Shown piece by piece: positions 45,459 to 56,372 of a DNA stretch of 64,000 nucleotides. Position 1 is the stretch's first letter. Each line of letters opens with the position of its first letter. The translations under genes were made by a program, and so were the position numbers. Origin of the DNA: Podospora bellae-mahoneyi (lineage: Eukaryota; Ascomycota; Sordariomycetes; Sordariales; Podosporaceae); NCBI RefSeq assembly GCF_035222275.1, contig NW_026946359.1:5022001-5086000 (forward strand), given 5' to 3'. A model generated the notes under the pieces. The model searched no databases. It was given only the letters and a program-made list of their open reading frames with translations, and was not told where the DNA came from.

Positions 45459-46987
45459 GATCACGATTGCAATATATAGACTTCACCCTTGAGAAAGTTC
45501 CTTTGGAAGAGTGCAACGGTGATCAGGCATGGATTAACAGACTGCCGGCATGAAGCCTGGCAGTATATGGGCATATCATCTCTATGTACGTCTCTACTGT
45601 GACTAGACGGTCAGGGGCAATAGCTAGCTGTGTGCTGGCCCAACTACCTGTAATTAAACATCGCCGTAGCGGCGCTGGTTCATTGAATCCTAGCGCTGTT
45701 TGTTATGCAGGCAAGGGGCCCTTCTATCGTGATGAACCTGGTGTTTACATCAATGACGGAACGCCACCAACGTGCTGTGACCATGGGGTTAGCTGCAAAG
45801 GCAAGTTTTTCCACAGTGCCGCTCGAGTCTCGCCTTGCACAGGTCATTTCCGCCGACTCCTACACTTGGAGATCTAAATATCTTCATCAAGCACTTCCAT
45901 GCTGTCAGCAGTATAACGCGAAGCTCTGTAAATCCGAGATGAGGTGAAGTCCAATAGCAACACATGAGAGGGCACCCCTCCCCAGCCGGCAGGCTTTCAT
46001 CCCGCTGCTTGTCAAAGGTGGTAATGCACCACTGGGTCGCAACGAACACTTTATTGCAACCTCATCCACGTTGTGGGGGAGGAGTCGCTGCCGGTGCCAA
46101 GACCCGTAGAAGGTTGATAGAAGACTTGTTGTTTGACCGGTTGATTAGAGCTGTGCCGCTGGGCCCTCCGAGAGGCGTGATTCTGCCAGAGGAACCGTCA
46201 TCTCCGGCTCAAAAGCAGTCATCAGCGGAACTGGCCGAAGAGTTTCAGCTTTCTGATAGGCGAAGACCATAGACAAAACACCGGTACCGAGTCATATCAA
46301 GACATAAACTCGCACTTGCGAATTGAATTGTGAAGACCAACTTCACAGAACGATCCGTTGATGAGGTGGCATTGACGCCGTTACCAACCAAAAAACAACG
46401 CATAGTGTATGTGTATTCTGGAGTTGGGACGAAGTCAATGGCATGTGCCGCTCGGTGTTTGGCGTTTGTGGTGCTATTGTCCTACGTGGGCCAGGAACAA
46501 GAACTCCTGATGCGGCGTAGCGGAGATAAAGGGCCTCCCTTTGTTCGCCGTCAGCTGGCGGGATTGTGAGGCAGATAGTCGAGTGCTAGGAGTGGTCGAG
46601 TTCTTTGATCTTCTGCTAGATTTGTGATTGCAGTTGAATACTGAGTACTATTGTTGAGAGAGACGGAATTGCCAACGGTGAATTCTCAGACAACCACCGT
46701 TGAGACGGGAGAGATCTGAACAATAACCAAAAGTTCCGTAGCTGCGGCTGAGACAGTGTGAACTGACTCCGCATCATAAAAGATGTCCGCCAATCAGAAT
46801 GCTATCTTCGTAGCCCGATCATTGGCCCAAGCGCGGGTGTTGCTCAAAAACCAGCGAGGTGAGCGAGGCACAGCGCCTCAGCACACAGCCACACGTGGGA
46901 TTTGGCCTGTGCTTACTGAAGAGCCGCCCAAAAGTCCTACGGAGGTCCTACCACACATCCCGTACCTGGTTCCAGAACAGGCTTAGA

Positions 46988-47650
46988 TCAGGCACCTGTA
47001 AATGGATGCCGTGCAGGGCAGAGACACTGGAAAGACATTGGGCATCGAGAACCATCAGTTGTTGCTGATTCCCAGTTCTGCGGCTGGCACTGCTTGCAGC
47101 GACTTCCCCTCGCCAGCACTTTGGGGGACGGCCCCCACCAGCCATCCGAACCACGACGATGCAGTTCAACAGCAGCGACCTGAGGAACTGCCTCAGAACT
47201 GCCTAGTAGACTCAGCATATCTCTGGTCGGCCTCGACGACTGAAACGTTCCATCGGGCACAAGGAAGGAGATACGGAATAGAGCAGCGAGAGAGATATAA
47301 GCTTGGGGTGGTGTTGGGCGTGCCGTCTCGTTGCGGAACACCCCACCAAGCACAGCATCACTTGTGGTGCGCTTTCCACGAAGACCTGGCAAGAGATGCG
47401 AATATTTCCAGATTGCTTGGTCGGAGAGCATAGCCTCCCCGCAGCACAGATGCAAGCTACCGACCCTATTCACCGTGTAGCCTGCCGTAGGTCTGTCTGT
47501 TGGCTCAACATGAAGAGATCGGCATTCGTAGGAGATCCACGGTCTCATCCAAGTTGCTGGTGCTGACCCCGCTGTTCTGCCGCCATGTTTGACCCCTCGT
47601 TCCTCAAGCCCAACCCATGTCACTCCTGTCGACCATTTTGACACATCCAT
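46988..47650 (-). CDS. Doubtful open reading frame, 220 codons
   Basis: ATG-initiated open frame with no recognised similarity. The translation is rich in Gly, Ser, Arg and Trp without a clear hydrophobic core. Plus-strand frames across the same stretch are also partly open, which suggests chance. Reported only because it is the longest open frame in a 3.3-kb gap. Confidence 0.15.
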   Translation of the reverse strand: MDVSKWSTGVTWVGLEERGVKHGGRTAGSAPATWMRPWISYECRSLHVEPTDRPTAGYTVNRVGSLHLCCGEAMLSDQAIWKYSHLLPGLRGKRTTSDAVLGGVFRNETARPTPPQAYISLAALFRISFLVPDGTFQSSRPTRDMLSLLGSSEAVPQVAAVELHRRGSDGWWGPSPKVLARGSRCKQCQPQNWESATTDGSRCPMSFQCLCPARHPFTGA

Positions 47651-47792
47651 CCATCCTCAATTGCGCCGAGCCTTCTGCAGGTCAGCAGAGCTATCGGGTC
47701 TTCTGAATAGTGCTGCCCGGGTACGGCCACCAGGACTCTCATTTTTTGGCGAAAACGCCAGACTGGGCGGATAATTAACACGCTCTAGAACA

Positions 47793-48185
47793 TCACCATG
47801 GGAGTTTCGTCTCTTCGATGCTGAGTTTAAAGATAAACTCTTTGTCGTCCTTGAAGAGGTGGTGGGGCTTATCGAGTTCCTTCCGCTCTTGGCGAGTCCT
47901 AGTGGCAGATGGGAGCACATAATTGGACGCCTGGGAGAAGGAAGCACGAGGCGGGACTGACAGCATTTTAATAAATGATGTGCTTGCCAAAAGCTCGACT
48001 CGACCGTTTCTGACATACATGCGTTGAGAAGTGGGCTTCACCACAAGCATTCCGTAAAAGCTCTCATCGCCGTCGCCGGGGTTATACTCTTCTTGTAAAC
48101 CACCGTTTGCTGACTCAAGTCTCCCAAAGCACCACCCGACAGCAAAGACACGAAAGGCACGAGAGTGCTCCCGTCGCTTTGTCGC
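47793..48185 (-). CDS. Doubtful exon-like open frame, 131 codons
   Basis: A frame open for 131 codons with no ATG at its beginning, so it would need an upstream exon. Its composition looks more like protein than its surroundings: NPGDGDESFYGMLVVKPTSQ, then MYVRNGRVELLASTSFIKML and KDDKEFIFKLSIEETKLPW. No family recognised. It could be an exon of a real gene, a decayed fragment, or chance. Confidence 0.25.
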   Translation of the reverse strand, partial: ATKRREHSRAFRVFAVGWCFGRLESANGGLQEEYNPGDGDESFYGMLVVKPTSQRMYVRNGRVELLASTSFIKMLSVPPRASFSQASNYVLPSATRTRQERKELDKPHHLFKDDKEFIFKLSIEETKLPW

Positions 48186-48743
48186 TCAATCACCGTACAG
48201 TACCGTTGCTCAGCCTTACACACCCCTACACTAGCTCCCCCATTGCCTAGTGCGGTGAGCTGTGCTGGGCATCCATGCAAGAGAGAGAGAACCGGCGATC
48301 ATCAGCCACAGACTACCCAAACCAGCACAACTCGTTCCTTCGGCCTCTCAACAGTTGCCCCTGGCTCACGAGGCAACTTGATCCACACGATCATAGTCTC
48401 TCCGTCTCCCAAGTCTCTCAAGCAAGCTAGCTGCGCGAGGCTCAAACCAGCGGCCATCCCCATCTCTTCACTCACTCACCTGCAAAACCAAGAACGAACC
48501 CACCCGCTGCAACCTGACTGTGTCTTGCCCCCCCGGTTGCGAGGCACCTAATTTTCCCGCTCCTACCCATCCGCCATTTTCCCCGATTCAGCTCGCGGCC
48601 AGGTCTCTCTTGTCCAGCCCTCCAGCAGCCCGTAACCCGCAACCCGCCGCGCGCACACAGCCCACCCTCGCTCACTCTCACCCCCTCCTTTGCCCTTGCT
48701 CCTCTCCATTCTTTTAATACTAAATTTCCCCGACCTTCCCCTT

Positions 48744-51201
48744 ATGAGTTCTACGAACTCCCGCTTCAAAGGCTTTCCAGGCTTTGGTAAGCGAAAATCG
48801 AGCGGCCCTCCACAGCAGAACGGGCAGAACGGGAGAGCCAGCCCACACGTACCCCAGACCCAGACCCCGCCTCTGGGAGCCCCTCAAATACCGACGCTGT
48901 TTCCGTCGCGCCCGGGTGCCCCGTCGATTGCCTCCAACTCTTCTCAGCAGAGTCTCCCAATGAATCATCCAGGTCCTGGTCCACGACCACCCAGCTACAC
49001 TCCGCAAAACTATCCTCCCGGCCCTCCCGGTCCCATCGGTCGCACCAGCCCCCTCGCCAACCAAGGCCCGGCTCGCACCCCGCCCTCGCAAATGGTCGGT
49101 GGTCCTCCGCCCATCAACACCGGCGCTCCTCCGGTCGCTGGGTACCCACCCCCCGTGATGGGTGGCCCTCCTCCGCCGCCGGGATATGGCAACCCAACCG
49201 GCTACCCTCCCCCGCCGCCGCAGCCTACCGGCCCTGTCGCCCCTTACCAGCGCAACGTGGCTGCCGAAGTGGAAGGAAACAGCCGGAGTAAGGCTCAGCT
49301 GATTGTTGGCATCGACTTTGTAGGTTGAACCGATGACACTGTGAACGAGATCCATTGAATAACTGTACTGACGAGGCTGGCAATGATCAGGGCACCACGT
49401 TCTCTGGCGTGGCCTTTGCGTTCGCCACCAACAATGAGGCGAAGGAAGACATCATTACAGAGTGGCCTGGTGCTGGCTCGTACACCAAGCAAAAGGTCTG
49501 TGGGCTTTGCATCCCAGAACCCTGATGGCGGCGACCCTGCGTGCATACGGTTCAGGCACTAACTCCATCCCAGATTCCCACAGTGCTGTACTATGATCAG
49601 TACCAAAAGGTTGTGGGCTGGGGTCCCGATATTGCCGATGCCCTCGCTCCAACAGGATACCCCAAGCCGGGTGTTCAGAAGGTAGAATGGTTCAAGTTGC
49701 AGCTGATGCTCTCGGGCAACACGTATATCGACCCCATCAACCTCCCTCCCCTCCCGCCGGGAAAGTCAGAGATTGATGTGGCCGCCGATTATCTTTTCAA
49801 GCTCCGCCAGGCCATGAGAGCGGCCCTCCAGAAGACTCTGGGTGAGGTGTTCAACCGTGAGGAGAGGAATATCCGTTACTACCTGACAGTGCCTGCCATT
49901 TGGAACGACGCAGGCAAGGCTGCCACGAGAGCGGCTGCTATCCAGGCCGGCTTCCTTCGGGACGAGAACGACAACCGCCTTACCCTGGTCAGCGAGCCCG
50001 AAGCTGCTGCTCTGTTCTGTTCCAAGACTGGTCTCCTGAACCTCAAGGTGCACGACGCCGTCCTGATTGTCGATTGCGGTGGTGGTACCGTCGATTTGAT
50101 CGCCTACGAAGTCGAAGATGAGAACCCCTTCACAGTAGCCGAATGCACGGCTGGTTCCGGTGACTCTTGCGGTTCGACTGCCCTCAACCGCAACTTCAGC
50201 AACATCCTCCGCACCAAGATCCGGAAGATGAAGCTACCTGACGGCTCCAAGACGGCTGGCCGTGTCTATGCCAAGTGCATCATGGACTTTGAGAACCGCA
50301 TCAAGGCGGATTTCCGGAATAACGGCCAGAAGTGGGCTGTTGATGTTGGTATCGAAGCCGAGTTCCCAGAGGCCGGCATCGAAGAGGGTTACATGACTTT
50401 CACTAACGAGGAGATCCTGCAATGCTTCGAGCCCGTTGTTAACCGCATTCTGGAACTCGTCCGCAACCAGATCATTGCCATTCAGGCGCAAAACCGCACC
50501 CTCCAAAACATCTTGGTTGTCGGTGGCTTCGGTGCTTCCGAGTACCTCTTCCAACAGATCAAGCTGCATGTTCCACCTCAGTTCCAGTCCAAGGTTGTCC
50601 GACCCATGGATTCCGTCGCCGCTATCGTCAAGGGTGCCGTCACAGCTGGTATCACCGAGAGAGTCATCACACACCGTGTTGCCCGCCGTCACTACTTGAT
50701 GGCCACTTTGCAGCCATTCAAGGAGGGATACCATCCCGAGGCGTACCGTGTTCCCTCCCTCGATGGCAAGGACCGCTGCAAGTTTACCAGACAGATCTTT
50801 GTGCAAAAGGGCCAAAAGGTCAAGATTGGCGAGCCCGTCAAGGTGTCCTTTTTCCGACAGGTCGCCCCTGGCGCCACTCTCATGTACGAAGATATCCTGT
50901 ATGCCTGTGACGACGATGTCTGCCCAGAGTATACCAAGGATCCTAGTAAGTTGACTGCCAGCCTGACTGATGAGATGATATCATATTAACCACTTCGACA
51001 GGAATCAAGGAGGTTGTCACGCTCACCTCGGACTTGTCACGCAAGAACTTGGAGAAGGATTTCGAAAGAATGGACACGCCACAAGGCACATTCTACCGTG
51101 TCTACTTTGACATTTACCTCACCCTGGACGGTTCAGAATTCAGTGCCGAGCTTGTGTGCCAGGGCGAAGTCATGGGCCGGTGCCGCGCTAGGTTCAGGTA
51201 A
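48744..51201 (+). CDS. Hsp70-like (HSPA12-type) protein with proline-rich N-terminal extension
   Basis: Four exons: 48744-49319, 49391-49495, 49574-50945 and 51002-51201, 750 residues. The first 190 residues are Pro/Gly/Gln-rich and disordered (PPPPPGYGNPTGYPPPPPQP). The splice then joins VGIDF to GTTFSGVAFAFA, the phosphate-1 loop of the Hsp70/actin ATPase fold. Other ATPase motifs are VSEPEAAALFC, DCGGGTVDLIAYE (phosphate 2, Cys before Gly) and NILVVGGFGASEYLF (adenosine). No canonical Hsp70 substrate-binding domain or EEVD tail follows; the C terminus is a short beta-rich region. This is the layout of the HSPA12-like Hsp70 families that have expanded in fungi. Client and role cannot be read. 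The start is the first ATG of the long open frame with the Pro-rich segment; a further in-frame start at 48690 is less likely. Confidence 0.88.
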
Positions 51202-52349
51202 ATGTTGGAAGTCTTGACGGGGTTGCTGCTTTTTAGTTTTCACATTGCATCGGATCTCAACAATGATACCTCTCTGAAGTAAAATGGGCGTGCTTTTTTC
51301 GCATAGTTGGCAACGGAATTTGCGAGGTTGAGGTGGTAGAGGGTAGATTTAGGACAGGAAACATGTTGGAATGAAGAGGAAGAAGTGGTTGTCAGATAAT
51401 TTGGATTGGAGTTGAAATAGTAGGAACGACTCGAAACATGAGATGGGGAAGTCCTGCAAACACCGGGCCGTTCGATTCAGGCAGATAACACTCAACATGG
51501 GCATGACGCAAGAAAGAGGCTTTGGGCTTCATAGCGGGATTCAGAAGAATGGAGCATGGCAGTTGTATCTGCTGTTTTGTCCTGGGTTATGATAGATAAC
51601 ACGATCAACTTTAGTAATGACCCTTTTTGTTCCCATCAGCTTGGATTTGACGATGTTTCCTGTGAGGCCTCACATTGCCCTCGAGTGAGCGATGACGTCG
51701 GCAGCTACAGGTGGAGACATGCAAGCAAGCATTCTGGGGGGCACGCATAGGGCTGGAGAGTTGCTTGAACCAAGGCAAGCAGTTGCCGCTACCCACAGGG
51801 GTCATCCGTGCAACACCACGACACCTCACTTAGACGACCTGCGCCCGACGACCAATCGTTCCTGCGGGACCTCCCACCCTTAACTTTGGACCACACCCAT
51901 TCCTTCCATGTTGCCCCTGATATCACAAGCTCTGGCGAGATTTTGATGGCAAGACCAGTCAGGTCCTGCTTCCCAATGGTAGGATGACATCTTGGTCGTG
52001 GCAGCCAGCGCGGCGAGCCAAGATGACCTCGCTTGTCGTCTCCTCTCCCTCGTTTTGCATCTGGCTTAACAGTCGATCGGCCCACGACACTCTTGTTTTT
52101 TTCTTGGAATTTGCGAACAACCTGAATCTCCTTTACTCAAACCTCTGTCTCTCCCTCTCTCTTTCTATCTCTTTCCTCGACCGAAAAGCGTGCTGGCTTC
52201 CTGTTGTTTTTCTTAACCTAGTGTACTTCCTATTCGGCCTCCCTTCTGTCTAGAGTTCTTCTAGACGCATCAGTACATACCGGCTGTCCTTACTACCTAT
52301 TGCTCCATTATCAAGAAGGCTGTCCTAGGGAGAGAGACACTAAATCAAG
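51202..52349. other. Intergenic, Hsp70-like 3' flank and thaumatin-like promoter
   Basis: About 1.15 kb without a supported gene. A CTCTCTCCCTCTCTC-type pyrimidine tract near 52,145-52,180 lies about 190 bases upstream of the thaumatin-like start. Confidence 0.5.
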
Positions 52350-53853
52350 ATGGCTCAAACGGTTGCTGGAGGAAAGGCATGCTGTCGGCAGAAACCAGGC
52401 GGCGTCACGATGGCAGCTACTGGACCAGTCAAGACGAACGGAGCCACAAGTGTTATTGACCCAGTACCACCGCCCCCACACAAGAAAAGGCACCGCTGTC
52501 AACGCCTAAAGAGACTCGTTCTGGCCCCCCTGGCTCTCTTGGGCGGGAATGCCTCCGCTGAGACCGTCACAGTAACAGTCTACGGCGGTCCTGCAAACCT
52601 TTCTGGACCAGGTCCAACAGCAATCAATAACACACTCACCACTGGCAGCGCATCCATCACATCATCATCTGCCCAAGTCACAGAGCTTGACCACAACAAC
52701 CTAACCCCCATCCCTTTGCTTGTTACCAACAACTGTGCCGAGACTATCTGGCCCGGCATTGCAACCCAGAACGGCATCGGACCGGGAACAGGCGGGTTTG
52801 AACTCGGACCGGGAGCCTCGAGGCAAATGTATGTCAGTCCTGACTGGCAAGGGAGAGTGTGGGGGAGGACGAATTGCTCGTTCAATGCCGATGGTACGGG
52901 GCCGAGCAACCTCAATGGCGTCAATGGTGCCGGGGCGGCGTGTCTGACAGGTGATTGTTTTGCTCAGTTGGACTGTCAGTTCACTGTAAGTTTTCTTTCC
53001 TCCCCTTCCTATGCTTCTTTTCCTCAACAGAATCCAGGGCGCCGTCCCGGTAACCCTAGCCGAGTTCAACCTCATAGGCGGCATGGAAGGCAAGCAAACC
53101 TTTTACGACATTTCCCTCGTCGACGGCTACAACATCCCCCTCGCCATCATATACATACCCGCCAAGAACACGTCCTGGATCCCCCCCAACCTGACCAACG
53201 CGGCCTGCATCGCCTCTTCGGGCTACCTCGCGGAACCAGCTAGTACGGGAACCTTCTTCACCAACGCCTCGTTTCCGATCCCTCTAGAGACTGTACAGAC
53301 CAACCCAACGGTGGCTAGGTGGTGCCCGTGGGACCTGCAAAAGTACCCCCCCTCCAAGCCGGGCAGCGGGATTTACCCTTACCCAGACGACAAGATTGAG
53401 CGTCCGGTTTTTGACCCGTGCCTGAGCGCGTGCTCCAAGACGCAGGCGCCGCAGGACTGCTGCACGGGGGAGTTCAACGGGCCCGAGGTTTGCCGGCCGA
53501 GCTTGTACAGCGAGATGGCGAAGAGTGTCTGCCCGGACGCGTACTCGTACGCGTTCGACGACCGGACGAGCACCTTTATCGTTCCGGCGGGGGGAGGGTG
53601 GGAGGTGAAGTTTTGTCCTGTGGGGAGGAGCACAAACATACTGGAGGTTTTTGGGAAGGAGCTGAGGAGTTTGGCGAGTGGGGGTTGGCATCCTGACCAG
53701 GGGGTTGTTGAGAGGGTTAGGGAGAAGGTTGGGAATAAGAGTTATATTGAGAGTGTCAATCCTGTGAGGGCGGGGGCGGGGAGGCAGGTGAAGGGAGTGG
53801 GATGGGGGTTGGTTTTGGGGGGGATGTTGGTTGTGGTTGTTGGGGGGGTGGTG

Positions 53854-53859
<6 letters not shown>
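52350..53859 (+). CDS. Thaumatin-like protein with GPI-type C terminus
   Basis: Two exons, 52350-52985 and 53038-53859, 485 residues. The acceptor is the second of two closely spaced AGs (53037); the first (53030) would shift the frame. A 55-residue basic, Pro-rich leader (PPPPHKKRHRCQRLKR) precedes a hydrophobic segment LVLAPLALLGGNASA that looks like the signal sequence, with cleavage near residue 70. The thaumatin domain begins VTNNCAETIWPGIATQNG and contains GAACLTGDCFAQLDC, the family signature region, then the typical WCPWDLQ and CCTGEFNGPEVC cysteine clusters. The C terminus is a hydrophobic GPI-type tail (GLVLGGMLVVVVGGVVF). Members of this family bind beta-1,3-glucan or act on it; wall remodelling is likely. 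A downstream in-frame ATG at codon 21 is an alternative start. Confidence 0.88.

Positions 53860-53887
<28 letters not shown>
53857..53887 (+). repeat. (GAT)n microsatellite
   Basis: About ten GAT units in a row. The repeat begins with the stop codon of the thaumatin-like gene (TGA at 53857-53859), so unit-number change would not alter the protein. Confidence 0.95.
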
Positions 53888-54287
53888 CACGATGGCTGAT
53901 GACAAGTTTGATACCCTGTTTTTTTTCCCTCGATGCTGCTAGAATAGATGGTGTAGGCGGGTTTGGATTCAGCTTTGGCTGGTAGAGTGTTGCTGTATGT
54001 AAGACCTGTGTATGTTTAGCTTGATTGATTTGATGGGTTGTGAATAGATGATCTTTGACTATAGAGACCGGGTATTGATTAATAAACTGGAACAAAGAGT
54101 GATCAGACTTGCCCCCGGCAGGAGCATGATTGAATTTATGTTTTTGTATTTATCGCCACAGATCTATGCCTCTCAAGAGAAACCATCAACAACAAAAAAA
54201 TGCCCCCAACGATGCTTCGCTGTTGTAAAATCAACACACATTACCCATGCAACACACTGTACTGTACCCTCAACTCCACCCAGCATT
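53860..54287. other. Intergenic between convergent genes
   Basis: Contains the (GAT)n repeat at its left end. No gene seen. Confidence 0.5.
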
Positions 54288-54989
54288 TTAATTTCTCTTC
54301 TCCTTCCTCCTCCTCTCCCACTCTGCCCTCTCCTCCTCGTCACTCCCACTGAATTCCGCGTCATCATCGCTCTCCTCCTCCTCCCCCTGCTGCTGCTGCA
54401 CCAGCTTACCACCCCCCTTGACATCCCCGACGTCGACAAAATCACCCTGGTTCAGGCTGGCGTACTCGTGCTTTCTGATCAGCTCTTTGAGTCTTTCATT
54501 TCTTGGATCTACCAGCTGCAGCGCTGTCAGCCCGCCCTTGTTCTTGATCCTCGGGTTCGACCCGGCCTCAAGCATCATCTCGACCAGGGCGTTGCCGAAA
54601 TCGCGCTGCTCGGGGGGCTCCGAGTTGATCCAGCGGATGGCCGTGTGCAGGGGGGTGTCACCCTCGAGGCGGTTGACGGGGTCGCACTCGAAGCCGGGCT
54701 GGTCGAGGAGGGTGTCGATTATTTCGTAGTGGCCCCGGGAGGCGGCCTCGTGGTAGAGGTGGTTGCCCATTACGGTTGTCGTGTTGTTTAGGAGGGCGGC
54801 CGCGGCGTCTTCGTCGTCTTGGGGGAGGAGGGAGAGGAGGAGGGTGGGGTTGTTGGAGCGGCAGGAGGCGATGAGGAGTTCGGCTGTTGAGGCGCCCTGG
54901 AGGGGGGTTAGTGATCGAAGGGGGGCAGGAGAAGGGGGGGTGGGGGGAGGTGATACCTCGTGGGATTCTTCTTCTTTGGGGGGTGCCAT
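54288..54989 (-). CDS. Ankyrin-repeat protein, Yar1-like
   Basis: Small cytosolic ankyrin protein with acidic tail. Two exons on the minus strand: 54989-54957 (MAPPKEEESHE) and 54896-54288, 213 residues. Ankyrin helices are seen at ASTAELLIASCRSNNPTLLL, NHLYHEAASRGHYEIIDTLL, DTPLHTAIRWINSEP and GLTALQLVDPRN. The C terminus is strongly acidic then basic (EEEESDDDAEF ... EWERRRKEKRN). Length, two to four repeats and tail match yeast Yar1, the chaperone for ribosomal protein Rps3; the orthology is plausible, not proven. The 60-base intron (54956-54897) is a multiple of three without an in-frame stop, so the unspliced form would add 20 Pro-rich residues. Confidence 0.7.
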   Translation of the reverse strand: MAPPKEEESHEVSPPPTPPSPAPLRSLTPLQGASTAELLIASCRSNNPTLLLSLLPQDDEDAAAALLNNTTTVMGNHLYHEAASRGHYEIIDTLLDQPGFECDPVNRLEGDTPLHTAIRWINSEPPEQRDFGNALVEMMLEAGSNPRIKNKGGLTALQLVDPRNERLKELIRKHEYASLNQGDFVDVGDVKGGGKLVQQQQGEEEESDDDAEFSGSDEEERAEWERRRKEKRN

Positions 54990-55920
54990 GGTTCCAAACG
55001 GTTTATATGTATGTGAGGGTGTACGGAAGCTCGGGTTGGAAGCTATGGAACCGATGGTAGGGACGAAGGAGTTGACCAAGACAACACACCGTCAAGACAG
55101 GAGGTTGCTCTCTGTTTTCGAGAGTGAAATCGAGTCCAAAAATATTTGAGGAAGAAGGCTGAACCAACCAACCGCGCGGCTGTCAAGAAGCTGTGTGCCT
55201 TATTAGATTACGGTCAGGAGGTGGCAGTGTGCACCACCTCACACTCCTAATTCCCAGCACCCCGCAAGGTCCCCAGCGACGCCAGTCGTCTCCGATAAGG
55301 CCGGTTTGGGCGATAAGGGGTGATCCCTGCAGAACCGAGGGTTCGGGTTGGCGGGGTTGGAGCGCTTATCGTTATCAGCGGACCTCACGTTGAGGTTTCA
55401 CTTTGAACATATTTGGATGAGAGAGATATCACTGGTAATAAGAGAGTGTTTGTCAATAAGCAATTCCTGACCCGTTTGCTGTGAAGCCTTTGATTTGCCT
55501 TGGGAAAGTGACATGGGGCTTAGAAGGCACAGCCCTCGAAGTAACATCTCGTAAGGGTGCTCTTAGCATGCCATGCCGCAGAAGCTCAAGTTTTGCTCAA
55601 TACTCAAGATCATGTTTTATGAGGGGAGAATGAGATGAGCATCTAAACTGTAGCTCCTACAATCAAACTATATACTATGTCGGCGTTGCATGGTTGAGTC
55701 CGTCAACTTGATGTTACCAGCGGGGTGGTGGCACACCCCAGACAATTTTTTTCGTGACAAGCTCCTGGGTTGCCGACGACTCACAACTCAACTCAACCAC
55801 AACCATCTCAAAAACTTAAAGCCATAAAACAATTTCTTCAGCAACACATCACCTTCAGTATCTCACTTTTTCACAAACAAGAGTCTGCGGGAAAAAAAAA
55901 CCCCCCAAAAAACCGTCAAA
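54990..55920. other. Divergent promoter, ankyrin protein and Rpc11
   Basis: About 930 bases between diverging start codons. No coding signal. The last 100 bases before Rpc11 are A/C-rich with a run of A then C just before the ATG. Confidence 0.5.
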
Positions 55921-56372
55921 ATGCCAATCCTCTGTAAGTTTTGATACTTTTATCCTGTATATACGAACGACATCATAAGCTAACCAGCCACCAAAAGTCT
56001 GCCCCTACTGCGCGAACATGCTCATCCTCTCCCGGATGGACACAGGCGGCAACCGCGTAGAATGCCGCACCTGCCCCTACCAGCACGCCATCGAGAAGCC
56101 CTACTACTCCCGCAAGGTCTTCCCCAAGGTCGAAAAGGAAGATCTCTTCGGCGGCCCTGATGCCTGGGCCAACGCGCAAAAGCAAAAAGTGCAGTGCTCG
56201 TCCGCTGAGTGCTCGGGCGGGGAGGCAGCTTTCTTCCAGGTGCAAATTCGCTCTGCCGATGAGCCCATGACGACATTCTACAGGGTAGGTTTTCGCCTGA
56301 AGTGAAAGATGAGAATCATGGCTGACAGTGTGGTAGTGCTTGACCTGCGGGAAGAACTGGAGAGAAAACTGA
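55921..56372 (+). CDS. RPC11: RNA polymerase III subunit C11 (Rpc11/POLR3K)
   Basis: TFIIS-like subunit of RNA polymerase III needed for RNA cleavage, termination and reinitiation. Three exons: 55921-55933 (only 13 bases), 55998-56284 and 56337-56372 (36 bases), 111 residues. The first splice joins MPIL to FCPYCANMLILSR, recreating the first Cys pair of the N-terminal zinc ribbon; CRTCPYQH supplies the second. The C-terminal TFIIS-type ribbon reads CSSAEC, then QIRSADEPMTTFYR with the invariant Asp-Glu pair, and the last exon adds CLTCGKNWREN with the final Cys pair. All eight zinc ligands are present only if both tiny exons are included. Length agrees with human (108) and yeast (110) subunits. 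Confidence 0.97.

Larger units (their letters stand above)
45459..48743. other. Gene-poor stretch upstream of the Hsp70-like gene
   Basis: 3.3 kb, the largest stretch here without a firm gene. Two minus-strand open frames stand out (46988-47650 and 47793-48185) and are listed separately at low confidence. The last 500 bases are C-rich and pyrimidine-rich and are probably the promoter and leader of the gene at 48744. No repeats, tRNA or mobile-element proteins found. Confidence 0.5.
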
